This document shows, piece by piece, positions 9,072 to 15,701 of a DNA stretch of 33,545 bases. The notes under the pieces are model-generated. The model was not told where the DNA came from and searched no databases. It saw only the letters and a program-made list of their open reading frames with translations. The DNA comes from Streptomyces sp. 13-12-16 (GTDB taxonomy: Bacteria > Actinomycetota > Actinomycetes > Streptomycetales > Streptomycetaceae). The position numbers and the translations under genes are program-made. Each line of letters starts with the position of its first letter. The stretch's first letter is position 1. The stretch is taken from NCBI RefSeq assembly GCF_002114215.1, contig NZ_NCTE01001020.1, positions 1 to 33,545 of the forward strand. The letters are read 5' to 3'.

Positions 9072-9332
9072 ATGGCAAATCCTGACATTCAGGAACTTAA
9101 CCAGCGGGCCGGTCAGCTGCGTTCGCTCGCCGACCACATCGACTCGCTCGTCGACGCCGCCAAGAACCACAGCACGACCGGCATGAAGTCCTGGGCGGGC
9201 CCCAACGCGGACGACGTACGGGGCAAGCTCAAGACCTGGCAGACGAAGTGCGGCACCGTCGCCAAGGCCCTGCGCGACGAAGCGCAGCGGTGCGCGCAGG
9301 ACGCCAAGGACCTCCAGGACAAGAAGAAGTAG
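9072..9332 (+). CDS. WXG100 family protein (86 aa)
   Basis: An 86-aa two-helix protein with W41-A-G43 at the turn (KSWAGPNADDVRGKL), again a standard WXG100 protein. It ends in a lysine-rich tail (DLQDKKK). Two cysteines, C60 and C74, lie in the second helix, unusual for a secreted WXG100 protein and possibly able to form a disulfide. Although the frame is open from 8835, ATG 9072 is preceded by GGGGGAGG and gives the family length. It converges on the lipoprotein gene ending at 9356, only 23 bp away. Confidence 0.9.
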   Translation: MANPDIQELNQRAGQLRSLADHIDSLVDAAKNHSTTGMKSWAGPNADDVRGKLKTWQTKCGTVAKALRDEAQRCAQDAKDLQDKKK

Positions 9333-9355
9333 GGGCAGGAGCGCCGGCCGGCCCG

Positions 9356-10141
9356 CTACGCACTCGTTCGTGTGAGCTGTACCGCCTGTTCGGTGATCTG
9401 CGAGACCTCGAACAGCACCCCCGCGAACTCCACCGGATCGCCGACGCGTACGTCCTCGTACGCCGCGACCGGGATCGCCGCGCAGTTCGCGGCGATGCCG
9501 GCTGTGCCCGTGCCGGTGTCGAGGTACGAGACGGTGAGGGACAGGCCGGTCGGGAAGCGCTGGACGCCGCCGTTGCCGACGAGGGACAGTTTCTCGCCCT
9601 TGGGCGGGAAGCCGGCTGCCGCGGCGGCCAGGACGTCCTCGTTGGTGGTGAAGCACAGGGGCGCGTCCGCCGGCCCGCCCGCCGGCTTCATGGACTCGGG
9701 TGCTGCGGCGAGCGCGGCCTCGTCCTCGGCCGTCTTCGGTTCGAGGACGAGGCGGTAGGAGCAGATCTGCCGGACCGTGTAGGCGTGGCCGGAGACGGTG
9801 ACGTCCGTCCCGGGCTCGACGGTCCACTCCTGTTGGCCGGACTCGTACCGCTCCCCCTCGCGCAGGGTCGCCGTACGGGTCGTGCCGTCGGCGTCGGCGG
9901 CGGCGTACTGCACGCCCCCGCCCCCCGGCAGCCGGAAGCCGCCGCCGCGCAGGACGTGCACCCCGTCCCGCGGCGCCTCGCCGACGCACACCGGCCCCTT
10001 GTCCTTGATGGCCGCCTGTGTGGTCGCGGGGGCCGTCGTGGACTCCTCGCCGCCCCCGCCGGACGACGATCCGCAACCGGCCAGCGTGAGCACGGCCAGC
10101 GCGGATCCTGCGATGAGGTACCTACTCACCGGCCTGTGCAC
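9356..10141 (-). CDS. Lipoprotein, last gene of the calpain operon
   Basis: A 261-aa lipoprotein: basic N-terminus, hydrophobic stretch and lipobox L-A-G-C with Cys23, followed by a Ser/Gly/Thr-rich linker. The mature part is unrecognised; it has several cysteines (in PVCVGE, QICSY, LCFTT and ANCAAI) that may form disulfides outside the membrane. The final segment, roughly VGDPVEFAGVLFEVSQI, resembles the C-terminal beta element of the two small proteins at 10122 and 13809. GTG 10141 has a strong GAGGAGG SD and is chosen over GTG 10129, although the latter would give a tighter overlap with the preceding gene. A surface lipoprotein downstream of a putative secreted protease could protect the producer or anchor the enzyme; that is inference. 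Confidence 0.75.
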   Translation of the reverse strand: MHRPVSRYLIAGSALAVLTLAGCGSSSGGGGEESTTAPATTQAAIKDKGPVCVGEAPRDGVHVLRGGGFRLPGGGGVQYAAADADGTTRTATLREGERYESGQQEWTVEPGTDVTVSGHAYTVRQICSYRLVLEPKTAEDEAALAAAPESMKPAGGPADAPLCFTTNEDVLAAAAAGFPPKGEKLSLVGNGGVQRFPTGLSLTVSYLDTGTGTAGIAANCAAIPVAAYEDVRVGDPVEFAGVLFEVSQITEQAVQLTRTSA

Positions 10142-10493
10142 CGGCTTCCTCCTCTGTCTTTTCGGGGACGCGTTCCAGGACGACGCGGGTCCGGTAGTCG
10201 ACCTCCGTCACCCGCCAGGCGTCTCCGGTGATCTCCACCAGGCTTCCGGGAACCAGCTCGTCGTACTCGGCGATGAACTGCCCGTCGCGGTTGACCTGGA
10301 TCCGGCCGTGCACCGACGGCTGGGCGAAGACCGTCGCCACGATCCGGTGCGTATGGCCCTCATGCTCCACGGCGTACGGAATGTGGTAGCGGAGCACCCA
10401 GCGGCCGTCGAACTCGAACGGGTACTTCACCTGCGGACGGTCGGTCGTCACTCCACTCACCTGCCGGGTGTCACGGGCGTCGTCACGGGACAT
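10122..10493 (-). CDS. Small protein of unrecognised family (calpain operon)
   Basis: A 123-aa, probably cytoplasmic, beta-rich protein of unknown function. It is a paralogue of the truncated protein at 13809-14174: F-E-F-D-G-R-W-V-L-R-Y-H-I-P-Y-A-V here lines up with C-E-F-N-G-R-R-V-L-G-H-H-V-A-Y-T-V there, and EYDELVPGSLVEIT with EYDVLPAGDTVEIT. ATG 10493 has GGAGG six bases upstream and overlaps the end of the protease gene by 11 bp; its own end overlaps the lipoprotein gene by 20 bp, so the operon is tightly coupled. Binding or neutralising the protease before export is a possible role, not shown by the sequence. Confidence 0.7.
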   Translation of the reverse strand: MSRDDARDTRQVSGVTTDRPQVKYPFEFDGRWVLRYHIPYAVEHEGHTHRIVATVFAQPSVHGRIQVNRDGQFIAEYDELVPGSLVEITGDAWRVTEVDYRTRVVLERVPEKTEEEAGAQAGE

Positions 10494-11979
10494 CGAATGC
10501 CTCCGGCGCCTGGAAGTACTTGTTGAACTGCTCCTGCGTCACGGTGATCGGCGGATAGTTGGAGGTTCCCCAGGGGTTGCCGAGGATGACCTTGCCGTCG
10601 TCGGTGAAGCCGCGGACGTAGTAGGCGTGATTGCTGTGGTAGGTGCTGCCCCATTCCTTGGGGTGGTTCTTGTCCAGGCTCTCGTCGGCCGGCGTGGAGA
10701 CGGTGACGACCTGCCCCGACTCGAACGCCTTCTTCAGGGAGTCCAGGTTCTTGTCCTCGTCCTCGCCGATGCCGAGGAAGCCGCCCGTCGTCAGGTCCTC
10801 GCCCTCCTGGCCGGTGAGGTAGGGAGCGGCCTTCTTCGGGTCGTCGCCCTCGATGCCGCCGTAGCCGCGTTCGTCGTCACCGTCCTCCGAGTAGACCATC
10901 GCGAAGGCCTTCTCGTAGTACGCGGGCCAGGACTCGCCGGTGCCGTAAGTGCTGATCGGGTTCCCGTTCTGGTCGGTGGGCAGGTCGGCGGTCATGGTGA
11001 CCCAGTGGTAGTTGCCCTCCTTGTCCCAGACGCGGACGCTGACCGTACCGTTCGGGTTCTCCTTGATGCCCTCCTGGACGAACCGGGGGTTCTTCTGCGC
11101 CAGGCCGGCCAGTGAGGCGACGTACCAGCAGTCACCGAACTGGTTCTGGTTGACGTCCTCGGACGAGACACCGTTCACGAACAGCGGGTCGCCGGGCGGT
11201 GCCCAGTGGATGCCGCTGTTGGTCTGGCCGTTCTGGTTGTTGCCGCCCTGCTCGTACGCGCCGGTGTTGGTGAACGTCGGCTGCATCCCGGGGAAGGCCG
11301 CCTGGAACTTGGGCACGTTCTCCGGGCTGATCTTCGACAGCATCAGGCTGAGGGTGTCCCGGCGCCTGTCCTCGGGCAGACCGTTCTCGTCGAACGGGTT
11401 CCAGCCGGAATCACCCGTGTCGGTGATGAGCTCGTTGTAGAAGGCGAGGTCCTTCGGGGACGCCTTGGACATGAGGGCGTCGATCTCGGCGGCCGTCAGC
11501 CCGTCGAGCTCGCCCGAGACCTTCTCCAGGTCGTCGCGGTTGCCGTTGGTCCCGAAGTCCTTGCCGTTCAGGGCCCTCAGGTTGCGCAGAGCCTCGTCGA
11601 TCCTCTTGGCGTCCGGGGCCTTCTCGTCGAGGAACACGCTCCCGTCGGCCACGGGGTAGCCCTTGCGCACCAGCTCCTGCACGCCCTCCAGTTGCCTGAT
11701 CCGGCGCTTCATCGACGACTGCATGTCACCGAGCTCGCCGGTCAGGGAACCGGGCAGCCGGCGGCGCCCGCCGAAGAACGACGGTATGGGGACGACGTCG
11801 CCGACGAGGGCCTGCAACTCGGGGTCTCGGGAGGCGTTCTGTCCCGACGGCAGGTTCTGCTGGGCGGAGGTGAGGACGGCGGCCAGCCGGCTGTGCAGCT
11901 TCCCCGCGTTGCCGGCGAGGGTGTCGAGGTCGCCCGCGAGCGCGGTGAGTTTGACGGCGTCGAATCCTCTGAAGCCCAT
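10483..11979 (-). CDS. Calpain-type (C2 family) cysteine protease, putative T7SS effector
   Basis: A 498-aa protein. The C-terminal half carries the papain-like calpain triad: Cys284 in NQFGDCWYVASL, His451 in SNHAYYVRGF and Asn468 in ILGNPWG, in the order and context of peptidase family C2. The N-terminal 230 residues are helical, starting GFRGFDAVKLTALAGDLDTL, like the targeting half of T7SS/LXG-type effectors, followed by an Asn/Gly-rich linker near the catalytic domain. No Sec signal peptide is present. ATG 11979 overlaps the stop of the upstream WXG100-like gene by one base (TGATG), indicating translational coupling and probably a secretion pair. An extended ORF starting at 12057 lies inside that gene and is rejected. 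The substrate is unknown; extracellular or antibacterial proteolysis are both possible. Confidence 0.88.
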   Translation of the reverse strand: MGFRGFDAVKLTALAGDLDTLAGNAGKLHSRLAAVLTSAQQNLPSGQNASRDPELQALVGDVVPIPSFFGGRRRLPGSLTGELGDMQSSMKRRIRQLEGVQELVRKGYPVADGSVFLDEKAPDAKRIDEALRNLRALNGKDFGTNGNRDDLEKVSGELDGLTAAEIDALMSKASPKDLAFYNELITDTGDSGWNPFDENGLPEDRRRDTLSLMLSKISPENVPKFQAAFPGMQPTFTNTGAYEQGGNNQNGQTNSGIHWAPPGDPLFVNGVSSEDVNQNQFGDCWYVASLAGLAQKNPRFVQEGIKENPNGTVSVRVWDKEGNYHWVTMTADLPTDQNGNPISTYGTGESWPAYYEKAFAMVYSEDGDDERGYGGIEGDDPKKAAPYLTGQEGEDLTTGGFLGIGEDEDKNLDSLKKAFESGQVVTVSTPADESLDKNHPKEWGSTYHSNHAYYVRGFTDDGKVILGNPWGTSNYPPITVTQEQFNKYFQAPEAFDVP

Positions 11980-12332
11980 CAGTTGCCGCCCGTCCCGGTC
12001 TTGGCCTTGTCCTTCTCCTTGGCCTGCCGGTCCAGTTCGTCGGCCTGGTTCTCCCACCGGGCGGCATCGGCCAGCAGGGCGCCGCCCATGCCGTTGAGGG
12101 TGCGCTGACGCTGCTGCAACCGCGCGGTGCAGTCGTCGGCGAAGGGCCCCTGCCAGATCGCGTCCGTGCCGTCCCCGGCCCGGGAGCCGGCGCGCGGGGT
12201 GGCCTTCTTCACCACGCCATCGAGATAAGGCCCCAGGCTGCGCGCCAGCGTCCGCGCCTCACGCGCACACTCCCGCAACCGCTCGGCCCGCTTCTTCAAC
12301 TCGGCACCACTGTCCGCGTCTGTAGGCCCCAC
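11979..12332 (-). CDS. WXG100-like protein paired with the calpain protease (117 aa)
   Basis: A 117-aa helical protein with W60-Q-G62 (AIWQGPFADDCTARL), the WXG100 turn. The first helix (about 10-42) is followed by a Gly/Arg-rich insert (45-56), longer than in classic members, and the second helix runs 62-108 with a charged tail (RQAKEKDKAK). GTG 12332 has GGGAGGA upstream at good spacing; the longer ORF to 12473 runs into non-coding-looking sequence. Its TGA overlaps the protease ATG, so it most likely dimerises with or chaperones the protease for T7SS export. The 259-bp gap upstream, shared with the divergent gene at 12592, must contain the promoter; no box was convincing. Confidence 0.8.
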   Translation of the reverse strand: MGPTDADSGAELKKRAERLRECAREARTLARSLGPYLDGVVKKATPRAGSRAGDGTDAIWQGPFADDCTARLQQRQRTLNGMGGALLADAARWENQADELDRQAKEKDKAKTGTGGN

Positions 12333-12591
12333 GGCCGACGTCCTCCCCGTTCGCTGACATTTCCGGCGTTTTTCCCGTGAGTTGGTGCACGGGATCGCCG
12401 CTGAAGCATACGAGAGTCGGTTCCGTTCCACGGTTGCGGAGGGGAATCTCCCCGGCTCGCGCAGGCTCATCACACAGGCCTTCGGCGCCCGCCGACACCT
12501 CCGTCACCTTTGCTTTACTGTGACCTGGCGGCCGATGCGGGAGGCATGGCGACAGCGCGCCATTTCCCCCATGTCGGCTTTTGGCATGTGA

Positions 12592-13326
12592 ATGAGTGGG
12601 GTGTCCTTTGAGCTCCGGCGCGCGTCATCCACTCGCGGGCGCCGGAGCGAGGTCTTCTCGTGGGTCGGCCAGGTGGACGGCCTCGGCCCCGTCGAGCCGG
12701 CCTTTCCCACGGAGCACAGTGACTATCCGTCGGAATGCTGCGAGGTAGCGGTCAGCGGTGGCAGCTTCCCCCTCGTCACCTATCTCGGGCTGCGATACCT
12801 GTGGCGTCCTCTCCTGGCGAGAGGGGAACTGCGGGTCGACTGGGAACCGGCGGACCTTTCCCGGAACGTTTACCGGCCGGGCCGCCAGGGGCGATCTCTT
12901 CGCCTTCAGGTCATGGGGCGCTCGTACACTTACGTCCAGATCGGTGGCAAGCGCAGCCATGAACTGGCCCGTCCAGGCGCAGGCGTACTCATGAGGCGTT
13001 CCAGTTGGAACATCCCGCAGACGTTGTCCGGGACTTGCTCGGGCTCGGCGGACGCCCTCGACATCAGCCTCGCCGTCGTTCTGGAAGCCGTGTACGCGGA
13101 GCAGAACGCCTTCCTTGGATGCGGCGCGGCGTGGTGTCGGCTGCGGCTGTCCGATGCCCGCATCAGCGGGCTGGAAATTCTCGTCGAATATCAAGAGAGC
13201 GTGGACAGCCCGTCCAGGAACCTCCCTGGAGCTGATATCACTGCACCGCGAAACGACAGGTTGCGCGTGTACGCGCCCTCGAAAAGGATGGCAACGCTGA
13301 TGTCCACGGAGTCCACAGCCCCATGA
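12592..13326 (+). CDS. Paralogue A1 of an unrecognised family, with antisense C-terminal extension
   Basis: A 244-aa protein. Residues 1 to about 185 match the proteins at 13191-13793 and 15075-15653: GGSFPLVTYLGLRYL aligns with GENIPMPSFRGLRYG, ARGELRV with AEGELSV, and DALDISLAVVLEAVYAEQN with DSVDISVAILFEGAYTRN. The pattern of beta strands closing with a hydrophobic helix suggests, weakly, a Tubby/LURP-one-like fold. The remaining 55-60 residues have no counterpart in the relatives and are read from DNA that is antisense to the convergent paralogue, so the original stop was probably lost. ATG 12592 lacks a visible SD, though homology starts within the first residues. It is the only member on the plus strand; whether it is still functional is uncertain. 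Confidence 0.6.
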   Translation: MSGVSFELRRASSTRGRRSEVFSWVGQVDGLGPVEPAFPTEHSDYPSECCEVAVSGGSFPLVTYLGLRYLWRPLLARGELRVDWEPADLSRNVYRPGRQGRSLRLQVMGRSYTYVQIGGKRSHELARPGAGVLMRRSSWNIPQTLSGTCSGSADALDISLAVVLEAVYAEQNAFLGCGAAWCRLRLSDARISGLEILVEYQESVDSPSRNLPGADITAPRNDRLRVYAPSKRMATLMSTESTAP

Positions 13327-13793
13327 GCGACTCCGGAAATTCTCTTCGGGTTCGCCCCGCTGGAACGGGTCATGGTGATTCGGGATTCCGGGCGTTCCAA
13401 CACGTGGTGTCGTCGGTTCCCTTCCTCTCGGTACCGGTACTCCAGCCCCACGGCCCAGATCTTCAGAGCCCGGGCGCTTCTGCTCATTCGCAAAGCCTTC
13501 CGAGTGAAGGAAGCATGCCGTCCCGCCACGCTCAACTCCCCTTCGGCCAGGCGAGGCAGCCCACCGTATCGAAGGCCTCTGAAGGAAGGCATCGGAATGT
13601 TCTCGCCGGTCACCATGGCGCCGATCACCTCCCTGGGTTCGGGCAGGGCTACGACCTCCAAAGCGGGCACGATCAGTTCAACGAGACCCAGTTGCCCCAC
13701 GGTGCCACGCCAAAAGGTCACATGGGCCTGCTCCCGCGCCCGCGGCCTGGTCGACGCCCTCAACCGGCTCACCTCCACCTTGGGTGTCCCCAC
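13191..13793 (-). CDS. Paralogue A2 of the same family, N-terminus replaced by IS remnant
   Basis: A 200-aa ORF whose residues from about 24 (HVTFWRGTVGQLG) to the end match the intact paralogue at 15075-15653 (RLTWTFGYRGTAGEFG; DATDLALAAVLVGVNTRN against DSVDISVAILFEGAYTRN). The native end is kept (RFLDGLSTLS). The first about 23 residues, rich in Arg and Ala, are read antisense through a transposase remnant (13732-14012), so the original start has been lost. GTG 13793 or an inner GTG may still allow expression, but this may be a pseudogene. Its last 136 bp overlap the convergent paralogue ending at 13326. Confidence 0.55.
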   Translation of the reverse strand: MGTPKVEVSRLRASTRPRAREQAHVTFWRGTVGQLGLVELIVPALEVVALPEPREVIGAMVTGENIPMPSFRGLRYGGLPRLAEGELSVAGRHASFTRKALRMSRSARALKIWAVGLEYRYREEGNRRHHVLERPESRITMTRSSGANPKRISGVAHGAVDSVDISVAILFEGAYTRNLSFRGAVISAPGRFLDGLSTLS

Positions 13794-14012
13794 CCCGACC
13801 GACCTCGGCTACGAGAACGTCGGTGACGGGTTCCGCCATCCGGACAAGAAGCCCAAAGGCGGGGCGTGCACGGCATGGCGACGCGCGCGAACGCCCTGCT
13901 GAAGGTCACCTTCAAGGCCCTGCGCAGGGTCAGCCGCGACCCAGTCGCCATCATCCGCATCGCCCGGGCCGTTCTCGTCCTGCTCCACCTCGAACACGGT
14001 CGCACCGCCTAA
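13732..14012 (+). pseudogene. Decayed transposase C-terminus (IS5-group, DDE type)
   Basis: Two plus-strand segments together recall the C-terminal part of the Streptomyces IS5-group/DDE_Tnp_4 transposases. Segment 1 (phase of 13732) reads ARGLVDALNRL, then DLGYENVGDGFRHPDKKPKGG-like sequence ending near 13862. Segment 2 (from 13863, a different phase) reads GVHGMATRANALLKVTF, KALRRVSRDP, then ARAVLVLLHLEHGRTA and a TAA at 14010-14012. In intact relatives, as I recall them, about 20 residues separate the two, so an internal deletion with frame change has occurred. The N-terminal and DDE-bearing regions are absent and no terminal inverted repeats were found. The remnant clips the gene on each side. 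Confidence 0.75.
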
Positions 14013-14174
14013 ACGAAGATCACGAACCGTCACCGAGAAGGGCTCAGTGATTTCCACGGTGTCACCCGCGGGCAGCACGTCGTACTCGACCGGCGGCAGG
14101 CCCTCCTGCTGGACGGTGTACGCGACGTGGTGCCCGAGCACTCGTCGGCCGTTGAACTCGCAGGTCAGACTCAA
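13809..14174 (-). pseudogene. Paralogue of the 10122-10493 protein, C-terminus lost to the IS remnant
   Basis: The first about 55-60 residues (CEFNGRRVLGHHVAYTV, EYDVLPAGDTVEIT, VTVRDLRLGG) match the small protein of the calpain operon. Beyond that the frame reads antisense through the transposase remnant for some 65 residues without any family similarity, ending at 13809. The ORF begins at TTG 14174 directly after the TAA of the upstream gene (14175-14177), implying reinitiation if it is translated. I take it as a truncated, possibly dead, copy; a folded stub is not excluded. Confidence 0.6.
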
Positions 14175-15014
14175 TTAACCCGCTTGCGGCGCGACCGCGA
14201 ACTCCTCGGCGGCCGGGAGTAGATCGGTGATCAGCTGCCAGACCTCCTTGGCGTCGACCCGGACCAGCTTGAGCGCGGTGGTGCCGTCCACCTGGCCGGG
14301 CAGGATCGGTTCGGTGGGCAGTTCACGGTGCCAGTAGCCGAGGGGTCCGCAGTCCCACACCGCGAACCCGCGCACCTGCTGGGCCGGGGTTCCGTCGTCG
14401 TGCCCCTGCCATGCGGCGGTCATCCGCCAGCTGGAACGCATCCCGGCGATCAGCCTGGCAAATGTGCTGAGCTGTGACTTCCGGGTGAGTCCGGCGTCTT
14501 TCAGTGCCTCCGCGATCCGGTCGATGCCCTCCTCCACCGCCAGACCGGGGAGGCTGTCCAAGGTCTCGAGCCCCGCGTCGAGGACGGCCATGGTGGTCTC
14601 GATCACGGGTGTGGCGACCTCTACGGTCTCCTCGCCCTGGAGGTTGACCATCCGGGCCAGTGCCCAGACGAGCATGCTCGGCTCCAGCCGGACATACTCC
14701 GACTCCGCAGAGCCCGGCCAGGACTCATGGGAGTAGACATAGCCGTCGCCGATGGTGACGCCGTGGTGGAGGGTGCCGTGCTCACCGATCGCCTCCACAT
14801 GAAGGACGACGACGGGGGCCCGCAGAGTGCTGACCAGCGGGCCGAGCAGGAGGTCAAGGTTTCCCTGGCGGTCCGTCAGGCCTGCCTCCGTCAATTCGCG
14901 GTCGGCGTCGGCCAGTTCAGGGGGTACCTCTTCCCCTCCGACACGGTGGCGGAGGACGTCCAGGTGGCTCTCGGCAAGGCGGAACCGGCCCCGGGTGCTG
15001 TCGTACGAGGGCAT
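14175..15014 (-). CDS. Possible ESX-associated EspG-like protein
   Basis: A 279-aa soluble protein without signal peptide. The beginning (FRLAESHLDVLRHRV, then LTEAGLTDRQGNLDLLLGPLV and LRAPVVVLHVEA) follows the general pattern of actinobacterial EspG-type proteins, which act as cytosolic chaperones for T7SS substrates, and the length fits. This is a weak match by eye, and the protein may belong to an unnamed family. It contains a central strand-rich block (GTLHHGVTIGDGYVYSHE) and a C-terminal W-Q-L-I-T-D-L-L helix. It sits in a minus-strand operon, 60 bp after the family-A protein at 15075 and downstream of a putative effector, a plausible place for a chaperone. Confidence 0.5.
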   Translation of the reverse strand: MPSYDSTRGRFRLAESHLDVLRHRVGGEEVPPELADADRELTEAGLTDRQGNLDLLLGPLVSTLRAPVVVLHVEAIGEHGTLHHGVTIGDGYVYSHESWPGSAESEYVRLEPSMLVWALARMVNLQGEETVEVATPVIETTMAVLDAGLETLDSLPGLAVEEGIDRIAEALKDAGLTRKSQLSTFARLIAGMRSSWRMTAAWQGHDDGTPAQQVRGFAVWDCGPLGYWHRELPTEPILPGQVDGTTALKLVRVDAKEVWQLITDLLPAAEEFAVAPQAG

Positions 15015-15074
15015 TGTGTGTCGCTTTCGGCGATGGGAAGGATCGGACGGCGGTGGCTCAGGCGGTTCACGAGG

Positions 15075-15653
15075 TCACTGGAAGATCTCCAGCCAGTTCA
15101 GAGATCTGTTGAAGAAGGCGCGGACGGCGCCGCCCCGGGTGAGATTGCGGGTATTGACGCCGACCAGCACGGCGGCCAGCGCGAGGTCGGTGGCGTCGGC
15201 CGGACCGAGGACGGTGAAGGTGGCCTTCTTCCGCGCACCACTGCCGTGCCGCCCGGTCCGGATCTCCACGCCGTCGCGGATCAGGGCACGATCGCGGTGC
15301 CGTCGACCGGTCGCGAGGTAGCGGTACTCCCGTCCGGCGCACTGCATGCGCAGGGCCCGTCCGGCCCTGGTCTGTGCCCAGCGGTTGCGCTTGAGACGGA
15401 TTCCGGCCCCGCCGACGCTGAGCTGCGCCATGTGGAGCGAGGGTTTGCGTCCGTAGGCCCAGCCGCTGAAGGAGGCGGCGGGAACGCTGTCCCCGCTGAC
15501 CTCGGTGACATGGCGGTCGCCGTGCCGCTTCGCCGGGTAGACCACCTCGATCCGGCCGAACTCGCCCGCTGTGCCCCGGTAGCCGAAGGTCCAGGTCAGC
15601 CGATGGCCGGAGCGGTCCTCCCAGTGGTCGAGCGTGTACGTGTGCTGCTGCAT
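15075..15653 (-). CDS. Paralogue A3, the intact member of the unrecognised family
   Basis: A 192-aa protein, the best-preserved of three relatives in this window (others at 12592 and 13191). It shows an N-terminal strand (HTYTLDHWEDRSG), a strand-rich centre (ASFSGWAYG, YRYLATGRR) and a closing hydrophobic helix, DATDLALAAVLVGVNTRN, then FFNRSLNWLEIFQ. A beta-barrel around a hydrophobic C-terminal helix is typical of Tubby/LURP-one-like folds; that is a guess from pattern alone. ATG 15653 has AAAGGAA upstream. It is 48 bp downstream of the 391-aa putative effector gene and 60 bp upstream of the EspG-like gene, suggesting a job linked to that effector, such as membrane or phospholipid binding or immunity. 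Confidence 0.65.
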   Translation of the reverse strand: MQQHTYTLDHWEDRSGHRLTWTFGYRGTAGEFGRIEVVYPAKRHGDRHVTEVSGDSVPAASFSGWAYGRKPSLHMAQLSVGGAGIRLKRNRWAQTRAGRALRMQCAGREYRYLATGRRHRDRALIRDGVEIRTGRHGSGARKKATFTVLGPADATDLALAAVLVGVNTRNLTRGGAVRAFFNRSLNWLEIFQ

Positions 15654-15701
15654 GGTTCCTTTCCCCTCGCGCCGCAGGGCGCGGATCCGCCACGATCGGC
15701 G

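Noticed and set aside
11979-12057. 26-residue N-terminal extension of the calpain-type protease
   Set aside because: It lies entirely within the WXG100-like gene in another frame; ATG 11979 overlaps that gene's stop codon.
12625-13194. 189-aa minus-strand open frame opposite paralogue A1
   Set aside because: The plus strand shows clear homology to two other proteins in the window; this frame shows none.
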